Part shown: positions 7,680 through 16,035 of the stretch, one piece after another
Layout of the letters: every line of letters starts with the position of its first letter
Numbering within the stretch: position 1 is the stretch's first letter
Assembly: GCF_003047295.1 (NCBI RefSeq)
Contig: NZ_PZYZ01000002.1
Location: 682,001 to 746,000 of the forward strand
Source: Nocardioides sediminis
GTDB lineage: Bacteria; Actinomycetota; Actinomycetes; Propionibacteriales; Nocardioidaceae
Direction of reading: 5' to 3'
Length of the DNA: 64,000 nucleotides
Program-made: the position numbers and the translations under genes
Notes under the pieces: model-generated
What the model was told of the DNA's origin: nothing
Databases searched by the model: none
The model's input: the letters and a program-made list of their open reading frames with translations, nothing else

Positions 7680-9770
7680 GTGACCGACTCTGCAACGCCT
7701 CCCGCTGCATCCACCGGCGCCAAGAAGCGTGGTGGCGGGCTCAGCTCGATGCTGCTGGCCGACCTCAAGTCGATGGCGGCCGGGATGGGCATCCCGGGCG
7801 CCGGCTCGATGAAGAAGGCCCAGCTCGTCGAGGCGATCAAGGCGGCCCAGTCCGGCGCCCAGAGCACAGCCCCGTCCGGCGCCCAGTCGGCAGCCTCGCC
7901 GGCCGCACAGCCCGCCGGCGAGTCCACCGCCCCGCGCGTCACCCGGACCCAGCGCCCCGCGCGCCGGTCGGCGGCGCCCCAGCAGCAGGGCGCTCAGCAG
8001 GCTGAGCAGCCGGCAGGGCAGCCGGCTGGGCAGCCGGAGAGCACCCAGGGCGACCAGCCCGCGCCGCAGACCACGGGCGACTCCGGCACCGACGGCGGCG
8101 CCGACCGCGAGCCGCGCTCCTCGCGCCAGCGCACCCGCAGCCAGGGCCGGCAGCAGGACGACGCGGGCCAGGAATCGGGCCAGGACGGCCAGCGCCGTCC
8201 CGACGACCGCCAGCAGGACCAGCGTCGCGACGACCAGCCGGCGCAGGGCCGCCAGGAAGGCCGCCAGGACAACCGCCAGGAGCGTCAGGACGAGAACCGC
8301 GACCGCGGCCAGGACAGGCGGCAGGACAACCGGCAGGACGGCCGGCAGGACAAGGGCCAGCAGCAGGAGCAGAAGGGCCGCGACCAGCAGCAGGACGAGA
8401 AGGGCCAGCGCCAGGACCGCCAGCAGCAGGACCGCCAGCAGCAGGGCAAGCAGGGCGCACAGCAGGGCGGCCAGCAGGGCGGCCAGGACCACGCCGACCA
8501 CCAGGACGACGACGGCGAGGGCGGCAGCCGCCGCAACCGGCGCCGCCGCGGTCGCGACCGGGACCGGGACCGCGCAGCCAGCCGACCGGGCAGCCGCAAC
8601 GAGCCCGACACCACCGTCCTCGAGGACGACGTGCTCGTGCCCGCGGCGGGCATCCTCGACGTGCTCGACAACTACGCGTTCGTCCGCACGTCCGGCTACC
8701 TGCCCGGGACCGACGACGTCTACCTGTCCCTGTCGATGGTGCGGAAGTTCGGCCTGCGCCGCGGCGACGCCATCGTCGGCCAGGTGCGCCAGCCCCGCGA
8801 GGGCGAGCGCAAGGAGAAGTTCAACCCGATGGTGCGCATCGACAGCGTCAACGGGGCGGACCCCGAGGCGGCCCGCGACCGGGCCGAGTTCGACGCCTTC
8901 ACGCCTGTGCACCCCGACGACCGGCTGCGGCTCGAGACCGACCCGGGCAACCTCGTGGGCCGGATGATCGACCTCGCCGCCCCGATCGGCAAGGGCCAGC
9001 GCGGCCTGCTCCTCGCGCCGCCCGACGCCGGCACCACCACCGTGCTGCAGTCGATCGCCGGGTCCATCACGCGCAACAACCCCGACTGCCACTTGATGAT
9101 CGTGCTGGTCGACGTGCGCCCCGAGGAGGTCACCGACTTCCAGCGCTCGGTCAAGGGCGAGGTCATCGCCTCGACCTTCGACCGGCCGGCCACCGACCAC
9201 ACCGCGGTCGCCGAGCTCGCCATCGAGCGGGCCAAGCGGCTCGTCGAGCTCGGCCACGACGTGGTCGTGCTCCTGGACTCGCTCACCCGTCTGGGTCGCG
9301 CCTACAACCTGGCCGCACCGGCCAACGGCCGCGTCCTCGCCGGCAGCGTCGACGCGACCGCGCTCCACCCGCCCAAGCGGTTCTTCGGCGCCGCCCGCAA
9401 CATCGAGCAGGGCGGCTCGCTGACCATCCTGGCCACGGCGCTGGTCGACACCGGCTCGACCACCGACGAGGTGATCCTCGAGGAGTTCACCGGCACGGCC
9501 AACAGCGTGCTGCGGCTGAGCGGCGACATCGCCGCGCGGCGTACCCACCCCGCGATCGACGTCCTGGCCTCCGGCACCCGCCGCGAGGACCTGCTGCTGA
9601 CCCGCGAGGAGCTCGAGATCGTGGAGAAGCTGCGTCGCTCCCTGCTCGACCGCACCCCGCTCGAGGCGCAGGAGGACGTGCTCGGCCGCGTGCGCGCGAC
9701 GCAGTCCAACATCGAGCTCCTGACCCAGGTGCAGCGGGCGCCCGCCGCCGGCTCGGCCAAGCGGCGCTGA
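7680..9770 (+). CDS. rho: Transcription termination factor Rho, ATPase motifs degenerate
   Basis: 696 residues. Order: Rho_N helical domain (residues 15-60, LLADLKSMAAGMGIPGAG), a disordered insert rich in Gln, Arg, Asp and Gly (about 60-314), cold-shock RNA-binding domain (DNYAFVRTSGYLPGTDDVY), then the RecA-like motor. The motor is abnormal. The Walker A element, PPKAGKT in ordinary Rho, reads PPDAGTT (Asp449, Thr452), and the catalytic DERPEE reads DVRPEE (Val479). GTGNxEL is GTANSVL and the following LDRK is LSGD. Walker B (VVVLLDSLTRLGRAYN) and SGTR are kept. The frame is intact, so this is not a decayed pseudogene. GTG 7680 is chosen by GAAGGG 5 nt upstream and a conserved-looking MTDSATPP start; ATG 7620 is in frame but lacks a clear site. 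Confidence 0.9.
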   Translation: MTDSATPPAASTGAKKRGGGLSSMLLADLKSMAAGMGIPGAGSMKKAQLVEAIKAAQSGAQSTAPSGAQSAASPAAQPAGESTAPRVTRTQRPARRSAAPQQQGAQQAEQPAGQPAGQPESTQGDQPAPQTTGDSGTDGGADREPRSSRQRTRSQGRQQDDAGQESGQDGQRRPDDRQQDQRRDDQPAQGRQEGRQDNRQERQDENRDRGQDRRQDNRQDGRQDKGQQQEQKGRDQQQDEKGQRQDRQQQDRQQQGKQGAQQGGQQGGQDHADHQDDDGEGGSRRNRRRRGRDRDRDRAASRPGSRNEPDTTVLEDDVLVPAAGILDVLDNYAFVRTSGYLPGTDDVYLSLSMVRKFGLRRGDAIVGQVRQPREGERKEKFNPMVRIDSVNGADPEAARDRAEFDAFTPVHPDDRLRLETDPGNLVGRMIDLAAPIGKGQRGLLLAPPDAGTTTVLQSIAGSITRNNPDCHLMIVLVDVRPEEVTDFQRSVKGEVIASTFDRPATDHTAVAELAIERAKRLVELGHDVVVLLDSLTRLGRAYNLAAPANGRVLAGSVDATALHPPKRFFGAARNIEQGGSLTILATALVDTGSTTDEVILEEFTGTANSVLRLSGDIAARRTHPAIDVLASGTRREDLLLTREELEIVEKLRRSLLDRTPLEAQEDVLGRVRATQSNIELLTQVQRAPAAGSAKRR

Positions 9771-9775
9771 CGGTC

Positions 9776-9781
9776 TAGGGT
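9776..9781 (+). promoter_or_regulatory. -10 box upstream of receiver-domain gene
   Basis: TAGGGT, 6 nt after the rho stop codon. It would start a transcript with a leader of about 26 nt carrying GAGAGGTAGGA before the GTG at 9814, so the response-regulator gene can be expressed apart from rho. Confidence 0.4.
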
Positions 9782-9813
9782 CTGCAGGGGAGTCTCGGGC
9801 GAGAGGTAGGACA

Positions 9814-10185
9814 GTGGCACGCATCGTGGTCGCCGACGACGACGTCGACATCCGTGAGCTGGTGGAGTTCAAGCTCTCCACCCTCGGCCACGACATCGTC
9901 GCGGTCTCCGACGGCCAGGCCGCCGTGGACGCCTGCCAGGCGCACCGTCCCGACCTCGCCGTGCTCGACGTGATGATGCCCGGGCTCTCGGGGCTGGACG
10001 CCGTGCGCCTGATCCGGGCGGACGAGACGCTGGCCGACCTCCCGGTCATCCTGCTCACGGCCCGGGCCCAGGAGTCGGACGTCGAGACCGGCTTCGGGTC
10101 GGGCGCGGACGACTACATCACCAAGCCGTTCAGCCCCCGCGAGCTGGCGACGCGCGTGGAGGCCCTGCTGACCCGCAGCAGGTAG
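9814..10185 (+). CDS. Single-domain response regulator (receiver only)
   Basis: 123 residues forming one CheY-like receiver domain and nothing else. Acidic pocket VVADDDVDI (Asp9/Asp10 region), phospho-acceptor Asp52 in LAVLDVMMPG, Thr in ILLTARAQ, Lys in YITKPFSP: all catalytic positions present, so it can be phosphorylated. No DNA-binding or output domain, and no histidine kinase nearby. It sits between rho and rpmE, where most actinobacteria have nothing. Likely a phosphorelay or protein-interaction module; partner unknown. GTG start has a good ribosome-binding site. Confidence 0.88.
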   Translation: MARIVVADDDVDIRELVEFKLSTLGHDIVAVSDGQAAVDACQAHRPDLAVLDVMMPGLSGLDAVRLIRADETLADLPVILLTARAQESDVETGFGSGADDYITKPFSPRELATRVEALLTRSR

Positions 10186-10323
10186 CCCGACCCGGTCGCC
10201 GGGGGAATGCCCCGATTGGGCGGGGTGTTGTCAACGGTGGCACACTTGCCTGCTGGCTGGCGGTTCACGTCCACGCATCCGCGTGTGGACGACCCGGCGG
10301 CATCCGTCTCGAGAGGACCACCC

Positions 10324-10554
10324 ATGAAGAAGGACATCCACCCGGCGTACGTCGAGACCCAGGTGACCTGCACCTGTGGCGCGTCGTTCACCACCCGCAG
10401 CACCGCGACCTCCGGCACCCTCAAGGCCGACGTCTGCTCGCAGTGCCACCCGTTCTACACCGGCAAGCAGAAGATCCTCGACACCGGCGGCCGCGTCGCC
10501 CGCTTCGAGGCCCGCTACGCCAAGAAGGCCCCCCAGGGGTCCGAGAGCAAGTAG
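10324..10554 (+). CDS. rpmE: 50S ribosomal protein L31, zinc-binding form
   Basis: 76 residues, a bridge protein of the large ribosomal subunit. N-terminus [19 protein letters not shown]; Cys pairs CTC and CSQC form the zinc ribbon of the C+ type, normally made when zinc is sufficient and replaced by a Cys-less paralogue under zinc starvation. C-terminus [18 protein letters not shown] is typical. The frame is open upstream but only the ATG at 10324 gives the family start. A hairpin with an 8-bp stem (10269-10290) lies in its leader, and a terminator follows the gene. Confidence 0.96.
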   Translation: MKKDIHPAYVETQVTCTCGASFTTRSTATSGTLKADVCSQCHPFYTGKQKILDTGGRVARFEARYAKKAPQGSESK

Positions 10555-10566
10555 CTCTCCTCCGGC

Positions 10567-10595
10567 GCCGGCCTCCCGCACCGCGGGAGGTCGGC
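10567..10595 (+). terminator. Terminator after rpmE
   Basis: GCCGGCCTCCCGC (10567-10579) pairs with GCGGGAGGTCGGC (10583-10595) through 13 pairs, one of them G-T, with a 3-nt loop, 12 nt after the stop codon. The tail (GTCGTGCATTTCCC) is only weakly T-rich. Confidence 0.55.
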
Positions 10596-10659
10596 GTCGT
10601 GCATTTCCCGCACGTCCACCCCCCGTCCCAGTCCAACCGATCCCGCCAGGAGCGCACCG

Positions 10660-11733
10660 ATGTTCGAGGCCGTCGAGGGACTCGTCGCCGAGCACGCCGA
10701 GCTCGAGCAGCAGCTCGCGGCGCCGGAGACGCACGCCGACCAGCGCCTGGCCAAGCGCCTCAACCAGCGGTACGCCGAGCTGAGCGCCGTGGTGGGCACG
10801 TGGCGGGAGTGGCTGGGGCTGGGCGAGGACATCGAGGCGGCCCGCGAGCTGGCTGCCGACGACCCGACCTTCGCCGAGGAGGCCGCGGCGCTGGAGGCGC
10901 GCCGGGAGCAGGCCGAGGAGCGGCTGCGCCACCTCCTGGTGCCCCGCGACCCCGCCGACGCCAAGGACGCCCTCCTCGAGGTCAAGTCGGGGGAGGGCGG
11001 CGAGGAGTCCGCGCTGTTCGCCGGGGACCTCCTGCGGATGTACTCGCGGTTTGCCGAGGCGCGGGGGTGGCGCACCGAGGTCCTCGACGCCACCGAGTCC
11101 GACCTCGGCGGCTACAAGTCGGTCACCGTGGCGGTCAAGGCCAAGGGCACCCCCGAGCCCGGCCAGGCGCCGTACGGGCTGCTGAAGTTCGAGGGCGGCG
11201 TCCACCGCGTGCAGCGCGTGCCGGTCACCGAGTCGCAGGGACGCGTCCACACCAGCGCCGCCGGGGTGCTGGTGATGCCCGAGGCCGAGACCGTCGACGT
11301 CGAGATCGACGACAACGACCTGCGCATCGACGTCTTCCGCAGCAGCGGACCGGGCGGGCAGAGCGTCAACACCACCGACTCGGCCGTCCGCATCACCCAC
11401 GTCCCCACCGGCATCGTGGTCAGCTGCCAGAACGAGAAGAGCCAGCTGCAGAACAAGGAGTCCGCGCTGCGCATCCTGCGGGCCCGGCTGCTCGCCGCCG
11501 CCCAGGAGGCCGCGGACGCGGAGGCCAGCGAGGCCCGGCGCAGCCAGGTGCGCACCGTCGACCGGTCCGAGCGCATCCGCACCTACAACTTCCCGGAGAA
11601 CCGGATCTCCGACCACCGCACGGGCTACAAGTCCTACAACCTCGACCAGGTGCTCGACGGGGACCTGGCGCCGGTCCTCCAGTCCTGCGTCGACGCCGAC
11701 CTCGCCGCCCGGCTCGAGGCGCTCGAGCAGTGA
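10660..11733 (+). CDS. prfA: Peptide chain release factor 1
   Basis: 357 residues. Recognises UAA/UAG in the ribosomal A site and releases the finished peptide. The peptidyl-hydrolysis loop is [20 protein letters not shown] near residue 230, with the GGQ whose Gln is methylated by the next gene product. AGGAG lies 8 nt before the ATG. The end overlaps prmC by 4 nt (GTGA), matching the functional pairing of substrate and methylase. Confidence 0.96.
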   Translation: MFEAVEGLVAEHAELEQQLAAPETHADQRLAKRLNQRYAELSAVVGTWREWLGLGEDIEAARELAADDPTFAEEAAALEARREQAEERLRHLLVPRDPADAKDALLEVKSGEGGEESALFAGDLLRMYSRFAEARGWRTEVLDATESDLGGYKSVTVAVKAKGTPEPGQAPYGLLKFEGGVHRVQRVPVTESQGRVHTSAAGVLVMPEAETVDVEIDDNDLRIDVFRSSGPGGQSVNTTDSAVRITHVPTGIVVSCQNEKSQLQNKESALRILRARLLAAAQEAADAEASEARRSQVRTVDRSERIRTYNFPENRISDHRTGYKSYNLDQVLDGDLAPVLQSCVDADLAARLEALEQ

Positions 11734-12566
11734 CGCGGGCGCTGCGCCGCGAGGCCGCCGACGTCCTGCGGGCCGCGGGCGTCGAGTCCCCGGAGCGCGA
11801 CGCCGAGTTGCTGCTCGCGCACGTGCTCGACGTGCCCCTCGGCAACCTCGTCCTGGTCGAGCAGGTCTCGCCCGAGCAGAGGGAGCAGTACGACGCGCTG
11901 GTCGCCCGCCGTGCCACCCGCGAGCCGCTCCAGCACCTCACCGGCACCGCCGCGTTCCGGCACGTCGAGCTGCTGGTGGGCCCGGGCGTCTTCGTGCCGC
12001 GGCCCGAGACCGAGCTCCTCGCCGGCTGGGCGATCGAGGCCGCTGCGGGCATGGAGTCGCCGGTCGTGGTCGACCTGTGCACGGGCTCGGGTGCCATCGC
12101 CCGCGCCGTCGCCGACGAGCTGCCTGCCGCCGACGTCCACGCGGTCGAGCTGGACGAGGGCGCCTATGCGTGGGCCGAGCGCAACCTGGCCGGCACCGGC
12201 GTCGACCTGCGCCACGGCGACTTCGCCACCGCCTTCGACGACCTGCTCGGCCGGGTCGACGTGGTGGTGTGCAACCCGCCCTACATCCCGCTCGAGGCCT
12301 GGGAGTCGGTGGCCGCCGAGGCGAGGGACCACGACCCGCACCTGGCGCTGTTCTCCGGTGACGACGGGCTCGACGCGATCCGGGTGCTGGCCGTGCGGGC
12401 CGCCCGGCTGCTGCGGCCCGGGGGAGTGCTGGGCTTCGAGCACGCCGACGTCCAGGGGGAGGCTGCTCCCGGCGTGCTGCACGCCGCCGGCCGGTGGGTG
12501 GACGTGGTCGACCACCGGGATCTGGCGGGCCGTCCGCGCTTCACCACGGCGCGACTGGCACGATGA
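11730..12566 (+). CDS. prmC: Release factor glutamine methyltransferase
   Basis: 278 residues. SAM-dependent N5-methylation of the GGQ glutamine in RF1 and RF2. N-terminal helical domain ([16 protein letters not shown]), SAM motif [16 protein letters not shown] near residue 112, and the catalytic NPPY in [13 protein letters not shown]. The GTG start overlaps the prfA stop as GTGA; the frame is open far upstream but only this start fits family length (about 280). Confidence 0.95.
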   Translation: MTRALRREAADVLRAAGVESPERDAELLLAHVLDVPLGNLVLVEQVSPEQREQYDALVARRATREPLQHLTGTAAFRHVELLVGPGVFVPRPETELLAGWAIEAAAGMESPVVVDLCTGSGAIARAVADELPAADVHAVELDEGAYAWAERNLAGTGVDLRHGDFATAFDDLLGRVDVVVCNPPYIPLEAWESVAAEARDHDPHLALFSGDDGLDAIRVLAVRAARLLRPGGVLGFEHADVQGEAAPGVLHAAGRWVDVVDHRDLAGRPRFTTARLAR

Positions 12567-12570
12567 GCGC

Positions 12571-13227
12571 GTGAGACGGCTTGGGGTGACGACCGAGGAC
12601 GAGCGCGAGGCGGCCATCGAGGCGGCGACGAGCGCCGTACGACGCGGACAGCTCGTCGTGCTGCCGACCGACACGGTGTACGGCGTCGCGGCCGACGCGT
12701 TCTCCCCGGACGCCGTGCAGGCGCTGCTCGACGCCAAGGGCCGGGGCCGGGAGATGCCACCCCCGGTGCTCGTCAGCGCGCCGACCACCCTGGACGCCCT
12801 CGCGGTGGGGGTGCCGGCCTACGCCCGCGCCCTCGTCGAGCGGTTCTGGCCGGGCCCGCTCACCGTTGTGTGCCGACAGCAGTCGTCGCTCCAGTGGGAC
12901 CTGGGGGAGACCCGGGGCACCGTCGCGGTGCGGATGCCCGACCACGAGGTCGCCCTGGCGGTGCTCGAGCGGACGGGTCCACTGGCCGTGAGCTCGGCCA
13001 ACATCACCGGCCGTCCCGCCGCCCTCGACGCGGACGAGGCCGAGGAGATGCTGGGCGCGGCCGTCGAGGTCGTCGTCGACGGCGGTCCGGTCTCCGGCGG
13101 CGAGGCGTCCACGATCATCGACTGCACGGGCCCGCAGGGCCGCGTCCTGCGCCGGGGCGCCCTCTCGCTCGACGAGCTCAACGAGGTCCTCGAGCCGCTG
13201 GGCGTCGCCATCACCGACGAGCCCTGA
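12571..13227 (+). CDS. tsaC: L-threonylcarbamoyladenylate synthase (TsaC/Sua5 family)
   Basis: 218 residues, YrdC domain only (no C-terminal Sua5 domain). Makes threonylcarbamoyl-AMP from threonine, bicarbonate and ATP for the t6A37 tRNA modification. Motifs: GQLVVLPTDTVYGVAADAF near residue 30, RFWPGPLTVV, PLAVSSANITGRPA and GGEASTIIDCTG. GTG start 4 nt after prmC; the 3' end overlaps wecA by one base (TGATG). Confidence 0.93.
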   Translation: MRRLGVTTEDEREAAIEAATSAVRRGQLVVLPTDTVYGVAADAFSPDAVQALLDAKGRGREMPPPVLVSAPTTLDALAVGVPAYARALVERFWPGPLTVVCRQQSSLQWDLGETRGTVAVRMPDHEVALAVLERTGPLAVSSANITGRPAALDADEAEEMLGAAVEVVVDGGPVSGGEASTIIDCTGPQGRVLRRGALSLDELNEVLEPLGVAITDEP

Positions 13228-14378
13228 TGCGCGAGTACCTCCTCGTCTTCCTGGTGGCCGGCACCGCCACCTACCTGCTCACCGTGATCGCGCGTGAGAT
13301 CGCGCTGCGCAGCGGCGCCGTCGCTGCCGTGCGCGACCGCGACGTCCACGACGCGCCCATTCCCTACCTCGGCGGCCTGGCGATGCTCGGGGGCCTGGTG
13401 GCGGCCTACCTCGTCGCCCGCGAGCTGCCCTTCCTTTCGCGCAGCGACGACTTCGTCTTCCGCGACGCCGGCGTGGTGCTGGTGGCGGGTGCGCTGATCT
13501 GTGCGGTGGGCGTCGTCGACGACATCTTCGAGATCGATGCCCTCACCAAGCTCGGGGGACAGGTGCTGGCCGCCGGCCTGCTGGTCGCCTTCAACGTGCG
13601 CTTCTACTACCTGCCCGGCAGCGACGGCTCGCAGTTCCTGCTCGACCCCAACCAGGGGGCCCTGCTGACGGTGCTCGTCGTGGTCGCCACGATCAACGCG
13701 GTCAACTTCGTCGACGGGCTCGACGGACTGGCCGCCGGCGTGGTCTGCATCGGGGCGCTGGCCTTCTTCGTCTTCTGCTACGTCCTGACCGCGCAGAAGG
13801 AGCTCACCCTGGCCACGACCGGGGCGCTGCTGAGTGCCGCCCTGGCCGGCGCCTGCGCGGGCTTCCTGCCGCACAACTTCCACCCGGCCCGGCTCTTCAT
13901 GGGCGACTCGGGCTCAATGCTGATCGGCCTGGTGCTCTCCGCCAGCGCGTTGACCCTGACCGGCCAGTTCGCCGGCACCGACATCTCCTCGGACGGCAAC
14001 AGCATCTTCGTGGCGGTGCTGCCGGTGCTCCTGCCTGTCTCCCTGCTCATGGTGCCGGTCGCCGACCTGGTGCTGGCCGTCGTACGCCGCACGCGGGCCG
14101 GTCGTTCGCCGTTCGCACCCGACAAGCAGCACCTGCACCACCGCCTGCTGGAGATCGGCCACTCCCAGCGACGAGCCGTGCTGATCATGTGGCTGTGGGC
14201 CGGGCTGGTGTCCTCCAGCGCCGTGCTCACGAGCCTCTACAGCGGCCCGTGGACGTGGACCGGGCTCGGCGTCCTCTTCGCCGTGACGGTCGCCCTCACC
14301 TTCCTGGTCCCGGTACTGAAGAAGCCCGGCCAGCTCGAGGTGGACGCCGCCGGTTCGGAGCCCCAGGGGACTTTGTGA
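13227..14378 (+). CDS. wecA: Undecaprenyl-phosphate glycosyl-1-phosphate transferase (MraY/WecA family)
   Basis: 383 residues with about 11 membrane helices. Transfers a sugar-1-phosphate (GlcNAc-1-P in characterised WecA proteins) from UDP-sugar to the polyprenyl-phosphate carrier, the first step of a cell-envelope glycan; in mycobacteria this position starts arabinogalactan linker synthesis. Motifs: RDVHDAPIPYLGGLAM, the Asp-rich VVDDIFEIDALTKLGGQ, NFVDGLDGLAAG and the cytoplasmic HLHHRLLEIGHSQ that distinguishes WecA from MraY. Its stop lies inside a Crp-like site that precedes the ATP synthase genes. Confidence 0.93.
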   Translation: MREYLLVFLVAGTATYLLTVIAREIALRSGAVAAVRDRDVHDAPIPYLGGLAMLGGLVAAYLVARELPFLSRSDDFVFRDAGVVLVAGALICAVGVVDDIFEIDALTKLGGQVLAAGLLVAFNVRFYYLPGSDGSQFLLDPNQGALLTVLVVVATINAVNFVDGLDGLAAGVVCIGALAFFVFCYVLTAQKELTLATTGALLSAALAGACAGFLPHNFHPARLFMGDSGSMLIGLVLSASALTLTGQFAGTDISSDGNSIFVAVLPVLLPVSLLMVPVADLVLAVVRRTRAGRSPFAPDKQHLHHRLLEIGHSQRRAVLIMWLWAGLVSSSAVLTSLYSGPWTWTGLGVLFAVTVALTFLVPVLKKPGQLEVDAAGSEPQGTL

Positions 14379-14389
14379 TAGTTTTCACG
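14374..14389. promoter_or_regulatory. Crp/GlxR-like site upstream of the atp operon
   Basis: TGTGATAGTTTTCACG matches the Crp half-sites TGTGA-N6-TCACA at 9 of 10 positions. It overlaps the wecA stop codon and lies about 60 nt before the first gene of the ATP synthase cluster, in a short AT-rich island. Crp-family regulators (GlxR in corynebacteria) are known to bind this sequence; that it controls the atp operon here is inference. Confidence 0.45.
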
Positions 14390-14448
14390 AGCGGTCGCAG
14401 CACCATCCGGACCGCCCCCTGAACGCCCCCCACAGGACGGCCGCCGCC

Positions 14449-14907
14449 ATGACGACCGAGTCGAAGCAGGACACCCGACGTGGTGTCGTCCCGCTCCTCG
14501 GCGCCTTGCTCGCCGGGGCGGTCGCGGTGGGTGTGCTGGCCGCGATCGCGGCCCTGACCGGGGGCTCGTCCGAGGTTGCGGGAGCCCTCGTCGGGGGGCT
14601 GGTGACCCTGGCCGTCTTCGCCCTGGGAGTCGGGCTGGTCAGCCTGGTGGCCCGGGTGCTGCCGTCGGCGTCACTCCTCGTCGCCCTGCTGACCTACACG
14701 CTCCAGCTGCTGGTGCTGGCGCTGGTCGTCGCAGCCCTCGAGAGGTCAGGGACCGCGGGGGACGGGATCTCCCGGGGCTGGTTCGCCGCAGGTGTGATCG
14801 CCGTGACCGTGCTCTGGCTGGCCGGGCAGGTCCTGGCCGCCGTGCGGCAGCGCATCCCGGCCTACGAAGCGGCCGTCCCCGGCGAGGCACCCGGGGGTGA
14901 GCGGTGA
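14449..14907 (+). CDS. AtpI-like integral membrane protein of the ATP synthase operon
   Basis: 152 residues with four predicted membrane helices (GVVPLLGALLAGAVAVGVLA; a second segment near 45-70; LLVALLTYTLQLLVLALVV; GWFAAGVIAVTVLWLAGQVL) and a charged, Arg-containing C-terminus. Sequence identity to known families is low by eye, but the position directly before AtpZ and atpB, and the four-helix pattern, match the Rv1303/AtpI-type subunit thought to assist c-ring assembly. First gene of the operon, with the Crp-like site upstream. Confidence 0.75.
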   Translation: MTTESKQDTRRGVVPLLGALLAGAVAVGVLAAIAALTGGSSEVAGALVGGLVTLAVFALGVGLVSLVARVLPSASLLVALLTYTLQLLVLALVVAALERSGTAGDGISRGWFAAGVIAVTVLWLAGQVLAAVRQRIPAYEAAVPGEAPGGER

Positions 14908-14936
14908 TGTCCGCCGCTGCTAGTCTGCGGGGCGCG

Positions 14937-15164
14937 ATGGCCCGAGACCTTCCCCCGCCAGCCGGACCCGACGACGACTCCCCCCGAGGCGATCCCTGGA
15001 ACGCCGTCGGCTACATCGTCGCGGGGGTGGTCCTCTACGGTCTGCTCGGCTGGGCGCTCGACGAGTGGCTCGGGACGACGTTCCTCGTCGCGATCGGCAT
15101 CCTCGTCGGTGCCGGGTTCGGGATCTACATGACGTACGCACGGTTCAACAAGGCAGATCAGTAG
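14937..15164 (+). CDS. AtpZ/AtpI family protein
   Basis: 75 residues, two membrane helices (AVGYIVAGVVLYGLLGWALDE and TFLVAIGILVGAGFGIYMTY) joined by a short loop, the AtpZ pattern. The frame opens earlier at 14904, but ATG 14937 is preferred because a TAGTCT box lies 10 nt before it (transcript start 3-4 nt before the ATG) and because the N-terminus becomes a normal short polar stretch. This internal promoter would allow a second transcript of the atp genes. Confidence 0.85.
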   Translation: MARDLPPPAGPDDDSPRGDPWNAVGYIVAGVVLYGLLGWALDEWLGTTFLVAIGILVGAGFGIYMTYARFNKADQ

Positions 15165-15172
15165 GAGATTGG

Positions 15173-15979
15173 GTGACCACGATGTTCGGCATCACCATGG
15201 CGGAGTCCGGGGGCGAGTTCAGCCCGCCGGGCCCCAACAGCTTCGACTTCGGAGCCGTGCCGCTCTTCACCGTCGGCGAGTACGCCGTGACCAAGCCGGT
15301 GGTGCAGCTGCTGCTCGGCGCGCTGGTGGTCTTCGTCTTCTTCTACGCGGCCACCCGGCGTGCGTCGATGGTGCCCGGTCGCATGCAGTTCGCGGGCGAG
15401 GCCGCCTACGGGATGGTTCGCAACTCGATCGCCCGCGACATCATCGGCAGCCACGACTACCGCAAGTTCGTGCCCTACCTGGTCACGCTCTTCTTCTTCC
15501 TCCTGGTCAACAACGCCTTCGCCTCCATCCCGCTCATCCAGTTCCCGACGTTCTCGCGGGCCTCCATGGCCTACGCGCTCGCTGCGCTGAGCTGGGTCGT
15601 CTACAACGCGGTGGGCATCAGGAAGCACGGCTTCGTCGGCTACCTCAAGCTCCAGAGCGTCCCCTCGGGCGTCACGCCGCTGATGTACCCGCTGCTGGTG
15701 CCCCTGGAGTTCTTCTCCAACATCCTGGTCCGCCCGGTCACGCTGGCCCTGCGTCTGTTCGCCAACATGTTCGCGGGGCACCTGCTGCTCATCCTGTTCT
15801 CGACCGGCGGCCTCTTCCTCATCGAGTACGGCGGCATCGGCTACATCGCCGGCCCCCTGGCGTGGGTCCTGGCGATCGCGATCTCGTTCCTCGAGCTCCT
15901 GGTGCAGTTCCTGCAGGCCTACGTCTTCACGCTGCTCAACGCCATGTACATCTCGGGTCCTCTCGCCGACGAGCACTGA
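15173..15979 (+). CDS. atpB: ATP synthase Fo subunit a
   Basis: 268 residues, membrane stator subunit carrying the proton half-channels. The essential Arg is in RPVTLALRLFANMFAGH near residue 192; LLVQFLQAYVFTLLNAMYI is the last helix. The GTG at 15173 sits 5 nt after AGGAG; the ATG at 15182 is possible but too far from that site. Third gene of the operon. Confidence 0.95.
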   Translation: MTTMFGITMAESGGEFSPPGPNSFDFGAVPLFTVGEYAVTKPVVQLLLGALVVFVFFYAATRRASMVPGRMQFAGEAAYGMVRNSIARDIIGSHDYRKFVPYLVTLFFFLLVNNAFASIPLIQFPTFSRASMAYALAALSWVVYNAVGIRKHGFVGYLKLQSVPSGVTPLMYPLLVPLEFFSNILVRPVTLALRLFANMFAGHLLLILFSTGGLFLIEYGGIGYIAGPLAWVLAIAISFLELLVQFLQAYVFTLLNAMYISGPLADEH

Positions 15980-16035
15980 GCCCCGGGTAGCACGACTTCA
16001 CCTCTCCAGATAGAAACAACCGAAAGGAAACTGCC

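Noticed and set aside
8150..8500. Possible repeat array or CRISPR in the CAG/GAC-rich stretch
   Set aside because: No fixed-length repeats or unique spacers; it is the in-frame Gln/Asp/Arg-rich insert of Rho.
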